In this document: in pieces, positions 15,068 to 22,870 of the stretch
How the letters are laid out: every line of letters starts with the position of its first letter
How positions within the stretch are numbered: the stretch's first letter is position 1
Assembly: GCA_902563105.1 (NCBI GenBank)
Contig: CACEVU010000001.1
Coordinates: 349,649 to 413,648 of the forward strand
Length of the DNA stretch: 64,000 bases
Source: an uncultured SAR86 cluster bacterium
Lineage (GTDB): Bacteria; Pseudomonadota; Gammaproteobacteria; Magnimaribacterales; AG-339-G14
Reading direction: 5' to 3'
Position numbers and translations under genes: made by a program
The notes under the pieces: generated by a model
Database searches by the model: none
Told to the model about the DNA's origin: nothing
The model's input: the letters and a program-made list of their open reading frames with translations, nothing else

Positions 15068-16798
15068 CTATTTTAGTTCAGAACAAACCAGGCAAGTAAG
15101 GCTAATATCTATATTCTTCTTGGTAATTAGTTTTTGTATTTCAAGAGGCTTTATCATTTCTAAGACATTTAAATTTAAAGAAAGAAAATTTCTAAAAGAT
15201 GAAAATAAGTCGTCGAATATACTTGGCGATACAGGAATGTATTTGATTTCAAAATCTGAAACTCCAGTTTCTTTTTTTAATATCTCTATTCCATCTTGAA
15301 ATACTCCTAACTGATCAACAAGTTTATTTTTAACTGCAGACTCTCCCGGCCATACTCTTCCTTGAGCTATTTTTTCAGTTTCCTCTAAGGCAAGTTTTCT
15401 ATTATTCGAAACTAAGTTTATAAACTTGGTATAAGAACCATCAACATAACTTTGCATGAAAACAGATAAATTCTCATTAGGAGGTTCAATCAGGGATAGG
15501 CCTAAATCATTTGTAGAAAGCTGCTCAGAGTTTATTCCAATTCCTTTTATGGAATCTTTAAAGTTTGGTAGTGCAGCCCAAACTCCTATAGAGCCAGTTA
15601 GAGTAAATGGATTCGCTAAAATTAAATTATCGTTCATAGAAATCCAGTAACCCCCAGATGCAGCGACATCTCCCATAGAAATTACTATAGGGATTTTTAA
15701 ATTAAGCAATTTTAATCTTTGTCGAATTCTCTCTGAAGCAAAACCGCTTCCGCCAGGAGAATTTATTCTGAGAAATAAGGCTTTAATGTCATTATCTTGT
15801 TCAATTTTTTTTAAAATTTTACTAAAATTTTCACTTGATATTGTTCCTTCAGAATAATCTCCATCAATAATCTCTCCGGATGCTACCAAAACTGCAAATT
15901 TATTATTTGAAGTTTTATGATCTAAATAATTTGTTAAATTATCTTTGAATAATATTTTTTCACTGGATATCAAAGAGGAAATATATTTTTTTAGCTCAGT
16001 TCTTTTGATAAGGGTGTCTACCAAACCTTTATCTAAAGCTAATTTAGCAGTATCACCTTTAAATTTTTTAGTTAAATTACCAAGATTATTTATATATTCA
16101 TCTATTTCTATCTCTAAGACTTTATCTCTGTTTAATGAAATTATTTTTTTCCATGCGAGCCAAACCTCGGATAAGTAAAAAGATGTTTGAAGTTTATCCT
16201 CGTCAGACATTTCATCTTTTGTAAATGTGTCTAAAGCAGATTTATACTTTCCTGAAATAAAAGTATTTACTCCAATATTGAGCTTTTCTAGAAGATTCTT
16301 AACAAAAAGTTTTTGTGAAGAAAATCCATCAATGAGAACCATACCATTGTTATTCAACATTATAGAATCTGCATAGGAAGCTAAAAGGTAATTTTTTTTG
16401 TCAAAAAAGTCTGAATATGCAATTACTTTTTTTCCAGATTTTTTAAATACATTCAGTGCATTTCCAATTTCTAAAATACCTGTAAAAGATATATCAAGAT
16501 ATGTTAAATCCATAAAAAGTAATTCAACAGATTCATTTGTGCTAGCTGTTTCTATGGCAGATATAGTCTCAAACAAGCTGAGTTGATAAAGTTCATCTCC
16601 AAAAAAGGATAAATTTAAATTTGTGGTTTCGTTGATTTTCTTTGGAGCAAAGACTACAACAGGACTGTACTCATCTCTATTAAAATCGCTAAAGAAAAAG
16701 GAAATTAATATTAATATTAAAACTAAAATAAAAATAAAGTTTAAAATTAATTTTCTTGTAAAATCAATGAAGTTAAATATTCTTCTAAAGTAATTCAT
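15068..16798 (-). CDS. sppA: Signal peptide peptidase SppA, long (67K) type
   Basis: SppA degrades released signal peptides in the inner membrane, facing the periplasm. The 576-residue protein has one N-terminal membrane anchor (about 15-36) and the tandem peptidase-fold layout of the long form. The catalytic Lys sits in ISGKYKSALDTFTKDEMSDED in the first half, and the catalytic Ser in GDVAASGGYWISM in the second. NSPGGSGFASERIRQRL precedes the Ser. The C-terminus ends SLTCLVCSELK, with two Cys. Its ATG is 21 bases from the divergent thioredoxin gene, with TATAAT 9 bases upstream. The stop is convergent with hda. Confidence 0.94.
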   Translation of the reverse strand: MNYFRRIFNFIDFTRKLILNFIFILVLILILISFFFSDFNRDEYSPVVVFAPKKINETTNLNLSFFGDELYQLSLFETISAIETASTNESVELLFMDLTYLDISFTGILEIGNALNVFKKSGKKVIAYSDFFDKKNYLLASYADSIMLNNNGMVLIDGFSSQKLFVKNLLEKLNIGVNTFISGKYKSALDTFTKDEMSDEDKLQTSFYLSEVWLAWKKIISLNRDKVLEIEIDEYINNLGNLTKKFKGDTAKLALDKGLVDTLIKRTELKKYISSLISSEKILFKDNLTNYLDHKTSNNKFAVLVASGEIIDGDYSEGTISSENFSKILKKIEQDNDIKALFLRINSPGGSGFASERIRQRLKLLNLKIPIVISMGDVAASGGYWISMNDNLILANPFTLTGSIGVWAALPNFKDSIKGIGINSEQLSTNDLGLSLIEPPNENLSVFMQSYVDGSYTKFINLVSNNRKLALEETEKIAQGRVWPGESAVKNKLVDQLGVFQDGIEILKKETGVSDFEIKYIPVSPSIFDDLFSSFRNFLSLNLNVLEMIKPLEIQKLITKKNIDISLTCLVCSELK

Positions 16799-16819
16799 AA
16801 GATTAGTATTATAAAGATA
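16799..16819. promoter_or_regulatory. 21-base divergent promoter with superimposed -10 elements (sppA / thioredoxin)
   Basis: Only 21 bases separate the two ATGs. The core TATTATAAA is read as TATAAT on the minus strand (16808-16813), ending 9 bases from the sppA ATG. On the plus strand it is read as TATTAT (16807-16812), ending 7 bases from the ATG at 16820. There is no room for a 5' leader with a Shine-Dalgarno on either side. If transcription starts here, both mRNAs must be leaderless or nearly so, with -35 elements inside the opposing coding regions. Confidence 0.5.
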
Positions 16820-17260
16820 ATGAAAACTATATTTATTTATTTAGCAATTATTTTCCTTTTTTTTTCTTGCTCAAAACCAGATCTAAGAGTTTTTGAGGGC
16901 GACAATGTTTTTCTAAGCGATTTAAAAGGAAAATGGATCATCTTCAATTATTGGGCAGATTGGTGTCCTCCTTGCATAAAAGAAATTCCTGAGTTGAATA
17001 ATTTACAAAGAAACTATTCTAATAAGCTAAAAGTCTTTCTAATAAATTTTGATATGTTGGAAGGTGAGGAGTTAAATCAACAATTAAAAAAATTCAATGT
17101 AAAAGTAGATTCCTTATTATCAGATCCCTCAACTATCTATAAGTGGGTTATTCCTGAAAATCTACCGGTAACTTTTATCATTAATAAAAATGGTGATCTT
17201 GAGCATACTTTAGTTGGCCCTCAGACAGAGGAAGAAATTATAAGTCTTCTATCACTTTAA
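16820..17260 (+). CDS. TlpA-family thioredoxin-like lipoprotein
   Basis: This is a periplasmic thiol-disulfide oxidoreductase of the TlpA/ResA type. The 146-residue protein has a lipoprotein signal with lipobox FFSC (Cys18). After a short linker comes a thioredoxin fold with the active site ADWCPPCIKEIPELN near residue 52 and the cis-Pro segment ENLPVTFIINKNG near 115. WCPPC usually indicates a reductant, so it may be kept reduced by the ScsB/DsbD-like protein at 0.9 kb. That link is inferred. Its stop overlaps the convergent M23 peptidase stop by four bases. Confidence 0.9.
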   Translation: MKTIFIYLAIIFLFFSCSKPDLRVFEGDNVFLSDLKGKWIIFNYWADWCPPCIKEIPELNNLQRNYSNKLKVFLINFDMLEGEELNQQLKKFNVKVDSLLSDPSTIYKWVIPENLPVTFIINKNGDLEHTLVGPQTEEEIISLLSL

Positions 17261-18051
17261 AAAAATAAAATTGGATTTATTTTTGTCCCCAAGAAAATAA
17301 TTTCAAAATGGAGGTGAGGACCTGTAACTCTTCCAGATGAGCCTACTGAAGCAATTTTTTTATTCTTCAATACTTTTTCTCCAACAGAAACAAAAATATC
17401 ATGCAAGTGAGAGTAAGTTGAAATTATCCCATGTCCATGATCAATAATAATTAATTTACCTCTGTAAAAAAAATCTCCTACATAGATTACTTCTCCATTT
17501 TCAGGTGCTACAACTTTTGTTCCAGTTCCAGCGGCTATATCGAGACCTAAATGTGGATTTCTAGGCAAACCATTAATGAAACGTTTAACTCCATATTCGC
17601 TAGATATTATGCCTTTTACAGGATAAATAAATTTTGCCTTAGAGTATTTCCTTGCAGAGACTTTAATTATTTTGTTATTAAAGATCTCTCTTTCTTTTTT
17701 AATCCTTTGTAGAGAACTTTTTGAAAGTTCATTAAATTTTTTATCTTTAATTGTGATTCTTGATTCTCTAAATTTCTTTTTAATAAGTGATATGTTCTCT
17801 TCCAGAATTGAAAACTCTTTTTTAGAGTTGTAAGGAATTGGGAAAACAAGTCTGTAATTAGGTTCCTCATAACAAATATATCTTTTGTAAGATTCATCAA
17901 TATCAGTATTCTTAATAATTCTGTTAATTAAACCTCCATGTTCAAGTTTCTCTTCAGGAAACAAACAAGAACTGTTAAAAGAATTTTGTAAATTTACGCA
18001 ACTAATTAAAAAGAGACAAAAAAGTAATGAAAGACTTTTCTTACAGATCAT
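17257..18051 (-). CDS. M23-family (LytM) metallopeptidase, lipoprotein
   Basis: M23 enzymes cut peptidoglycan cross-links, or act as amidase activators when degenerate. The 264-residue protein has a lipoprotein signal (LFLISC, Cys18) and a charged helical linker. The C-terminal LytM domain carries both zinc motifs: HLGLD (HxxxD) near 168 and HLHFE (HxH) near 247, with the structural YSHLHD between them. With zinc ligands intact, an active peptidase is plausible. It differs from NlpD in lacking a LysM domain. The start overlaps xseA by 11 bases, so it is co-transcribed with that nuclease gene. Confidence 0.9.
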   Translation of the reverse strand: MICKKSLSLLFCLFLISCVNLQNSFNSSCLFPEEKLEHGGLINRIIKNTDIDESYKRYICYEEPNYRLVFPIPYNSKKEFSILEENISLIKKKFRESRITIKDKKFNELSKSSLQRIKKEREIFNNKIIKVSARKYSKAKFIYPVKGIISSEYGVKRFINGLPRNPHLGLDIAAGTGTKVVAPENGEVIYVGDFFYRGKLIIIDHGHGIISTYSHLHDIFVSVGEKVLKNKKIASVGSSGRVTGPHLHFEIIFLGTKINPILFF

Positions 18052-19396
18052 CTATTTTCGTAATTTTTGATGAAACAAGCTGTCTTTGAGTACGAGTTAG
18101 AATTTCATCTCCGGAATCAAGATTTGTATTGTCTAAAAGTTTACCGTCTTTGGTAGAAACGGTATATCCACGAGATAAAACTGATAAAGGACTGAAGGCC
18201 TTTAATCTTGAAGAAGAAGAATTTAAAGAATTTTTTTTCTCTAAAACGCTATTTAGAAAAATATTTTTAAACTGTAATGTATTTTCTACTAACCTTGATT
18301 TTTGATTGGATAACTTAATGAGAGGATTCTTATCTCTTAAAAAAGTAATTTTATTAAAGAGATTGAGTTTTTTTGAGGAAAAATTTTCTTTCTGCAAAAA
18401 ATTAATTTTATTGAAGATTTCATCCAAATTTAAAATTTTTTGATCTAAATTAAAATTTATTTTATTCAAAATTTTATGCGCTTCAATGGAATGATCTTTT
18501 TTTGATTTTAAATGATTAGAAATATTCTGTTTTAAGTTGTAACTAAAGTTTTTTAAATTTTCTTCTAAATATGAATGCTCTTGGCTAGCAATTTCTGCAG
18601 CAGCAGATGGAGTGGGAGCTCTTAAATCAGAAACCAAATCACAAATTGTAAAGTCTGTTTCGTGTCCTACAGCACTTATTATTGGAATTTCAAAAGCATA
18701 TATTTCTCTAGCAAGTTTTTCACTATTGAAACACCATAGATCTTCTAGTGAACCACCGCCTCTAGCAATAATTACCAAGTCTAATGATTTCTTTTGATGA
18801 AATACTTTAATATTTTTTAGTGCTTTCAATAATTCTTTTTCAGCTTTATCACCTTGCACGGAAGAGGGTGACAAAATAATTCTTGTTAAAGGAGCCCGTC
18901 TTTCCAAAACATTTTTAATATCTTGAATCACAGCTCCTGATGGAGATGTTATTACACCAATATTTAGAGGGAGCTCAGGAATAGTTTTTTTAAAGGATTC
19001 ATCAAATAATCCCTCACTTGACAGTTTATTTTTTAATCTTTCAAAAGCTTTTAATAAGTCTCCCTCACCAGAATATTCCAAACTTTCTGTAATGAATTGA
19101 TATCTGCCTTGGGCTTCGAACAAAGATAACTTTCCTTTAAGAACTATTTCATCGCCGATTTCAGGAATATTTTTAAGGTAAGAATTTTTAAACTTAAACA
19201 TTACACAATTGATAGAAGAACTTTGGTCTTTCAAAGTAAAGTACCAATGTCCAGACTGTCGATAATTAGTAAATTCAGAAATTTCTCCTTTTACCCAAAC
19301 ATCATTGAATTTTTTTTCAAGAGAGAATTTGGCATTTTTATTGAGTTGAGAAACCGAAAGAATTTCAGGAGAATTTTTTTGTTCTTTATTCAACAT
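18041..19396 (-). CDS. xseA: Exodeoxyribonuclease VII large subunit
   Basis: XseA is the catalytic subunit of exonuclease VII, which degrades single-stranded DNA from both ends in repair. The 451-residue protein has the N-terminal OB fold (VWVKGEISEFTNYRQSGHWYFTLKD). The catalytic core motifs are IGVITSPSGAVIQDI, ARGGGSLEDLWCFN and SAVGHETDFTICDLVSDLRAPTPSAAAE. A long helical region follows, with the terminal LSRGYTVSTKDGK. The small subunit xseB is not in the window. TATACT lies 6 bases upstream of the ATG. Confidence 0.97.
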   Translation of the reverse strand: MLNKEQKNSPEILSVSQLNKNAKFSLEKKFNDVWVKGEISEFTNYRQSGHWYFTLKDQSSSINCVMFKFKNSYLKNIPEIGDEIVLKGKLSLFEAQGRYQFITESLEYSGEGDLLKAFERLKNKLSSEGLFDESFKKTIPELPLNIGVITSPSGAVIQDIKNVLERRAPLTRIILSPSSVQGDKAEKELLKALKNIKVFHQKKSLDLVIIARGGGSLEDLWCFNSEKLAREIYAFEIPIISAVGHETDFTICDLVSDLRAPTPSAAAEIASQEHSYLEENLKNFSYNLKQNISNHLKSKKDHSIEAHKILNKINFNLDQKILNLDEIFNKINFLQKENFSSKKLNLFNKITFLRDKNPLIKLSNQKSRLVENTLQFKNIFLNSVLEKKNSLNSSSSRLKAFSPLSVLSRGYTVSTKDGKLLDNTNLDSGDEILTRTQRQLVSSKITKIDDL

Positions 19397-19426
19397 TGCT
19401 ACAGTATATCTATAGTTCCTATAAAA
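19397..19426. promoter_or_regulatory. 30-base divergent promoter region xseA / EamA transporter
   Basis: The 30-base gap holds TATACT on the minus strand (19403-19408), 6 bases before the xseA ATG. On the plus strand TATAGT (19411-19416) ends 10 bases before the transporter ATG at 19427. The two hexamers are back to back, three bases apart. No Shine-Dalgarno precedes either ATG. As with the sppA gap, the space permits only leaderless or near-leaderless transcripts if these are the promoters. Confidence 0.45.
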
Positions 19427-20308
19427 ATGATAAATCTAACATCAAGAAAAATTGGTATTTTGTCGACTTCTGTTGGAGCTATTTTAATTGGGATTGTTCC
19501 TATTTTAGTTAGAACTAGTGAAATATCACCTGCGCTAACTGGTTTTTATAGATTTTTAATTGCATCAATTATTTTATTCATATTTGGAATTTTTAAAAAT
19601 AAATTTTCTAACTTAAATTTTAGAGATGTTTGGATCCTTGCAATTCCGGGTTTATTTTTTGGCAGCGATATTACTTTATGGCATTGGTCTATCAATCAAA
19701 CTTCTGTTGCTAATGCAGCGCTTTTTGTAAATACGGCTCCAATTTATGTAGCCATAATTTCCTATTTTCTTTTTAAGGAGAATCTTGATTTATTCTTTTA
19801 TTTTGCAGGCTCATGCTGCTTGATAGGCGTAATTTTGATTTTATTTGAACAAAATGAGTATCAATCTTTCAAAGGCGATTTATTATCATTAGTAGCAGCA
19901 ATTTTTTATTCTGGATATTTAATATCAATAAAAATATTTTCAGAAAAATATGAAACCTTTCATTTAATGTTCTTTTCTGCAGCATTTGGATGCATACCTC
20001 TTTTGTTGGGAAGTATCTTTTTTGAATCTGGTCAAATAATTCCTATAACTTTATATGGTTGGTTTAACATCTCGTCACAGGCACTATTTGTTCAAATAGC
20101 TGGCCAAGGCTTGATTATTTATGGATTATCTTTGATAAGAGTCCAATTTTCTTCGTTAATTTTATTGATACAACCTCTTACAGCAGCTTTTCTTGGCTTT
20201 TTGCTTTTTCAAGAAATGTTCTTATTTCAGCAGATTTTCGGTGCTATTATTCTTTTGTTAGGTATTTACTTAGCGGGAATTTCAGATCAAAAAACTTTAA
20301 AAAAATAA
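19427..20308 (+). CDS. EamA/DMT-superfamily transporter
   Basis: This is a drug/metabolite-type exporter or permease in the inner membrane. The ORF track extends back into xseA, but the ATG at 19427 (MINLTSRKIGIL) gives the standard size of 293 residues. About ten hydrophobic helices form two EamA repeats. Repeat signatures include LTGFYRFLIASIILF, SDITLWHWSINQTSVANAALFVNTAPIYVAI, and SSLILLIQPLTAAFLGFLLFQE in the second half. Substrate cannot be predicted. The stop is directly followed by the atuA-like ATG, so the transporter is probably in the same transcript as the catabolic genes and may move a related metabolite. Confidence 0.88.
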   Translation: MINLTSRKIGILSTSVGAILIGIVPILVRTSEISPALTGFYRFLIASIILFIFGIFKNKFSNLNFRDVWILAIPGLFFGSDITLWHWSINQTSVANAALFVNTAPIYVAIISYFLFKENLDLFFYFAGSCCLIGVILILFEQNEYQSFKGDLLSLVAAIFYSGYLISIKIFSEKYETFHLMFFSAAFGCIPLLLGSIFFESGQIIPITLYGWFNISSQALFVQIAGQGLIIYGLSLIRVQFSSLILLIQPLTAAFLGFLLFQEMFLFQQIFGAIILLLGIYLAGISDQKTLKK

Positions 20309-22072
20309 ATGTCCGAAGTTATAAAAATAGCAAATTGCAGTGGGTTTTATGGAGATAACCTTTCCATAGCGAAAAAGATGGTAGAGGACGGACCTATTGA
20401 TGTTTTAACGGGCGATTATCTTGCTGAGTTAACAATGACTATCTTGTATAACCAAAAAATGAAAAGAGGCGAAGACCTAGGATACGTTGGTACTTTTTTA
20501 AAACAATTTAGAGATGTAGCAAAACTCTGCGATGACCAAAAAATTAAGATTGTATCTAATGCAGGAGGTTTAAATCCTGCTTCAATGGCAGCTGAAGTTG
20601 AAAATATTATCAAAGAATTGAAGCTTGATTTGAAGGTTGCTTATATTGATGGTGATGATTTGATGCCTAGATTAGATGAATTATCTTCTTCTGGAGAAAA
20701 GCTAAAAAATATTGATAAGAATAACGATCTTTTTTCTTATGAGAAAAAACCACTTACTGCAAATGCTTATTTAGGAGCTTGGGGTATTAAAGAGGCCTTA
20801 GATAATGGCGCTGATGTAGTTATATGCCCAAGAGTTACAGATGCCGCTGTAGTTATAGGTCCAGCAGCATGGAAATTTAATTGGTCAAGAAATGATTATG
20901 ATCAGCTTGCCGGAGCGCTTGCAGCTGGCCACATAATCGAATGCGGTGCTCAAGCTACTGGCGGAAATTATTCTTTTTTCAAAGAAGTTCCTTCTTTTAA
21001 AGATATTGGTTATCCAATAGCCGAAATAAACCAAGATGGCAGCTTCATAATTACCAAACACCCAAATACCGGGGGATTGGTTTCGGTTGGCACAGTTACA
21101 GCGCAGCTTCTTTATGAGATAGGTTCACCAGCTTATGTGAATCCAGATGTTGTTTCCCATTTTGATACTTTAAAAATTGAACAAGAGGCTGAAGATAGAG
21201 TTTTTGTTTCTGGTTGCAGAGGAAGTAGCCCACCTAAAGATCATAAAGTTTGTATTAATCTTGCGGGCGGCTTCAGAAATGGTACTGAGTTACTTCTAAC
21301 AGGTTTAGATATTGAAGAAAAAGCTAAATTAATTACTGAAACTATTTTTGATTCGGTCGGCGGTAAAGAACAGTTTGATAAGGTAGACATACAGTTACAC
21401 AGAACTGATAAAGAAAATCCAGAAAGCAATGAGCAGGCCCAAGCCTTTCTTAGAATTGATGTGATGTCTCAAAACTCTGATTTAGTAGGGCGATTATTTA
21501 GCGCTAAAATAATTGAATTAGCTTTAGCTAACTTTCCAGGCTGGACAGGAAGAAGTGGAGTTGTCCCTAGCGGTCCTTATATCGAGTATTGGCCAGCTTT
21601 GGTTGATAGTAAATTTATAAAGGAAAGGGTTCATTTTGACGGCAAGATCATGGAAGTTATTCCAACCAGCCAACTGGATTTTGAAGAAGTTTATTACCAA
21701 AAGGAACCTGCTGAAGTAAAAAAAATAACCGAAAATCCTAATACAGAAATATTTTTTGGTGATATCTACGGCACTAGATCCGGAGATAAAGGGGGTTGTG
21801 CTAACCTTGGTGTGTGGAGCAAAAATCAAGAAGCTTATGGATTTTTATTTGATTTTTTAACTGTTGATAAATTGAAAGAATTGCTTCCGGATATAAAATC
21901 TTTCGAAATTGATAGATTTGAATTACCTAATATTTTGTCTTTAAATTTTTATATTCATGGAATATTGCAAGATGGAGTCTCTTCATCAACGAGGATGGAT
22001 GGACAGGCAAAGTCATTGGGGGAATATTTAAGAGCAAAAAAAATAAACGTACCTGAAATTATTTTAAAATGA
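20309..22072 (+). CDS. AtuA-family protein (DUF1446 with C-terminal AtuA-like domain)
   Basis: The Pseudomonas AtuA protein belongs to the acyclic terpene utilization cluster; its exact reaction is not established. This 587-residue protein has the N-terminal DUF1446 region (ANCSGFYGDN, LTGDYLAELTMTIL, VSNAGGLNPASMA, CPRVTDAAVVIGPAAW, CGAQATGGNYSFF). It also has the C-terminal ferredoxin-like domain (YGTRSGDKGGCANLGVW) from about 480 on. Cytoplasmic location is expected. It is followed after six bases by an enoyl-CoA hydratase and converges on a biotin-dependent acyl-CoA carboxylase, so a role in carboxylase-based degradation of a branched acyl-CoA is likely. Whether the substrate is a terpenoid is not shown by sequence alone. 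Confidence 0.88.
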   Translation: MSEVIKIANCSGFYGDNLSIAKKMVEDGPIDVLTGDYLAELTMTILYNQKMKRGEDLGYVGTFLKQFRDVAKLCDDQKIKIVSNAGGLNPASMAAEVENIIKELKLDLKVAYIDGDDLMPRLDELSSSGEKLKNIDKNNDLFSYEKKPLTANAYLGAWGIKEALDNGADVVICPRVTDAAVVIGPAAWKFNWSRNDYDQLAGALAAGHIIECGAQATGGNYSFFKEVPSFKDIGYPIAEINQDGSFIITKHPNTGGLVSVGTVTAQLLYEIGSPAYVNPDVVSHFDTLKIEQEAEDRVFVSGCRGSSPPKDHKVCINLAGGFRNGTELLLTGLDIEEKAKLITETIFDSVGGKEQFDKVDIQLHRTDKENPESNEQAQAFLRIDVMSQNSDLVGRLFSAKIIELALANFPGWTGRSGVVPSGPYIEYWPALVDSKFIKERVHFDGKIMEVIPTSQLDFEEVYYQKEPAEVKKITENPNTEIFFGDIYGTRSGDKGGCANLGVWSKNQEAYGFLFDFLTVDKLKELLPDIKSFEIDRFELPNILSLNFYIHGILQDGVSSSTRMDGQAKSLGEYLRAKKINVPEIILK

Positions 22073-22078
22073 GACGAA

Positions 22079-22870
22079 ATGACTACTAAAAAACTTTCAA
22101 TAGAAAATCTTACCTTTCAAGCAACAACAATAGATGTTTCTGAACATATTTTAACCATTACTTTAAACAGACCTGAAAAGAAAAATGCTCTAAACAATGT
22201 AATGATGAATGAAATAAATTATGCCCTTGCATATGCCAAACAAGAAAGAAGTATAAGAGTAGTAATTATTGCTGCAGAGGGAGATGTTTTTTGTGCAGGA
22301 GCTGACTTAAATAGAAAACAAGAAGAATCTAATGTTCCCAGATTAGAGGGATCAGATGACATAAGTCTCTCAATAAGGCATTTATACAAACCAGTCATTT
22401 GTAAGATTCAAGGATCAGTACATGCCGGAGCTCTTTTAATGGTTACAAATTGCACCCATGCAATTGCTGTTGAATCTGCAAAATTTTCGGCTCCTGAAAT
22501 TCTTCGCGGGGTTTGGCCTCATATGGTTATGGCAGGATTATTTAGAGTAATGCCAAAGCGAGTTGGATTGGATTTCTGCATGCGTGGTCAGGCGATAGAT
22601 GCCAATAAAGCTCAAGAGTGGGGATTGATCAACGAATCCGTTACATCAGAAGCTTTAGACGAAACTGTCTCTAAGTTGGCAAAGGATTTAGCTAGTCTTG
22701 CTCCTGGCACAATGCAATTTGGTCTAGAGGCATATGTGAATCAAGACAATATGAATTTTGACGAAGCATTACCTTATTTAGGAAAAAAAAGTGCTGAAAC
22801 TTTTGCTGGTCCTGACGCAAAAGAGGGAATTTCTGCTTTTCTAGAAAAAAGAGAGCCTAAGTGGGATTAA
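22079..22870 (+). CDS. Enoyl-CoA hydratase/isomerase family protein
   Basis: Crotonase-fold enzymes hydrate or isomerise enoyl-CoA thioesters. The 263-residue protein has NRPEKKNALN near the N-terminus. Oxyanion-hole segments are FCAGADLNRK (about 75-84) and VHAGALLMVTNCTHAIA, followed by KFSAPEILRGVWPHMVMAGLFRVMPKR. The usual first catalytic Glu position is replaced in the HAGALLMV region, while the EILRGVWP segment resembles isohexenylglutaconyl-CoA or methylglutaconyl-CoA hydratase-like proteins, so activity is uncertain. It sits six bases after the AtuA gene and its stop overlaps the convergent carboxylase stop by four bases. Confidence 0.85.
   Translation: MTTKKLSIENLTFQATTIDVSEHILTITLNRPEKKNALNNVMMNEINYALAYAKQERSIRVVIIAAEGDVFCAGADLNRKQEESNVPRLEGSDDISLSIRHLYKPVICKIQGSVHAGALLMVTNCTHAIAVESAKFSAPEILRGVWPHMVMAGLFRVMPKRVGLDFCMRGQAIDANKAQEWGLINESVTSEALDETVSKLAKDLASLAPGTMQFGLEAYVNQDNMNFDEALPYLGKKSAETFAGPDAKEGISAFLEKREPKWD

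Noticed and set aside
19223-19426. N-terminal extension of the EamA transporter
   Set aside because: It overlaps the start of xseA on the other strand; the ATG at 19427 gives a normal 293-residue transporter.
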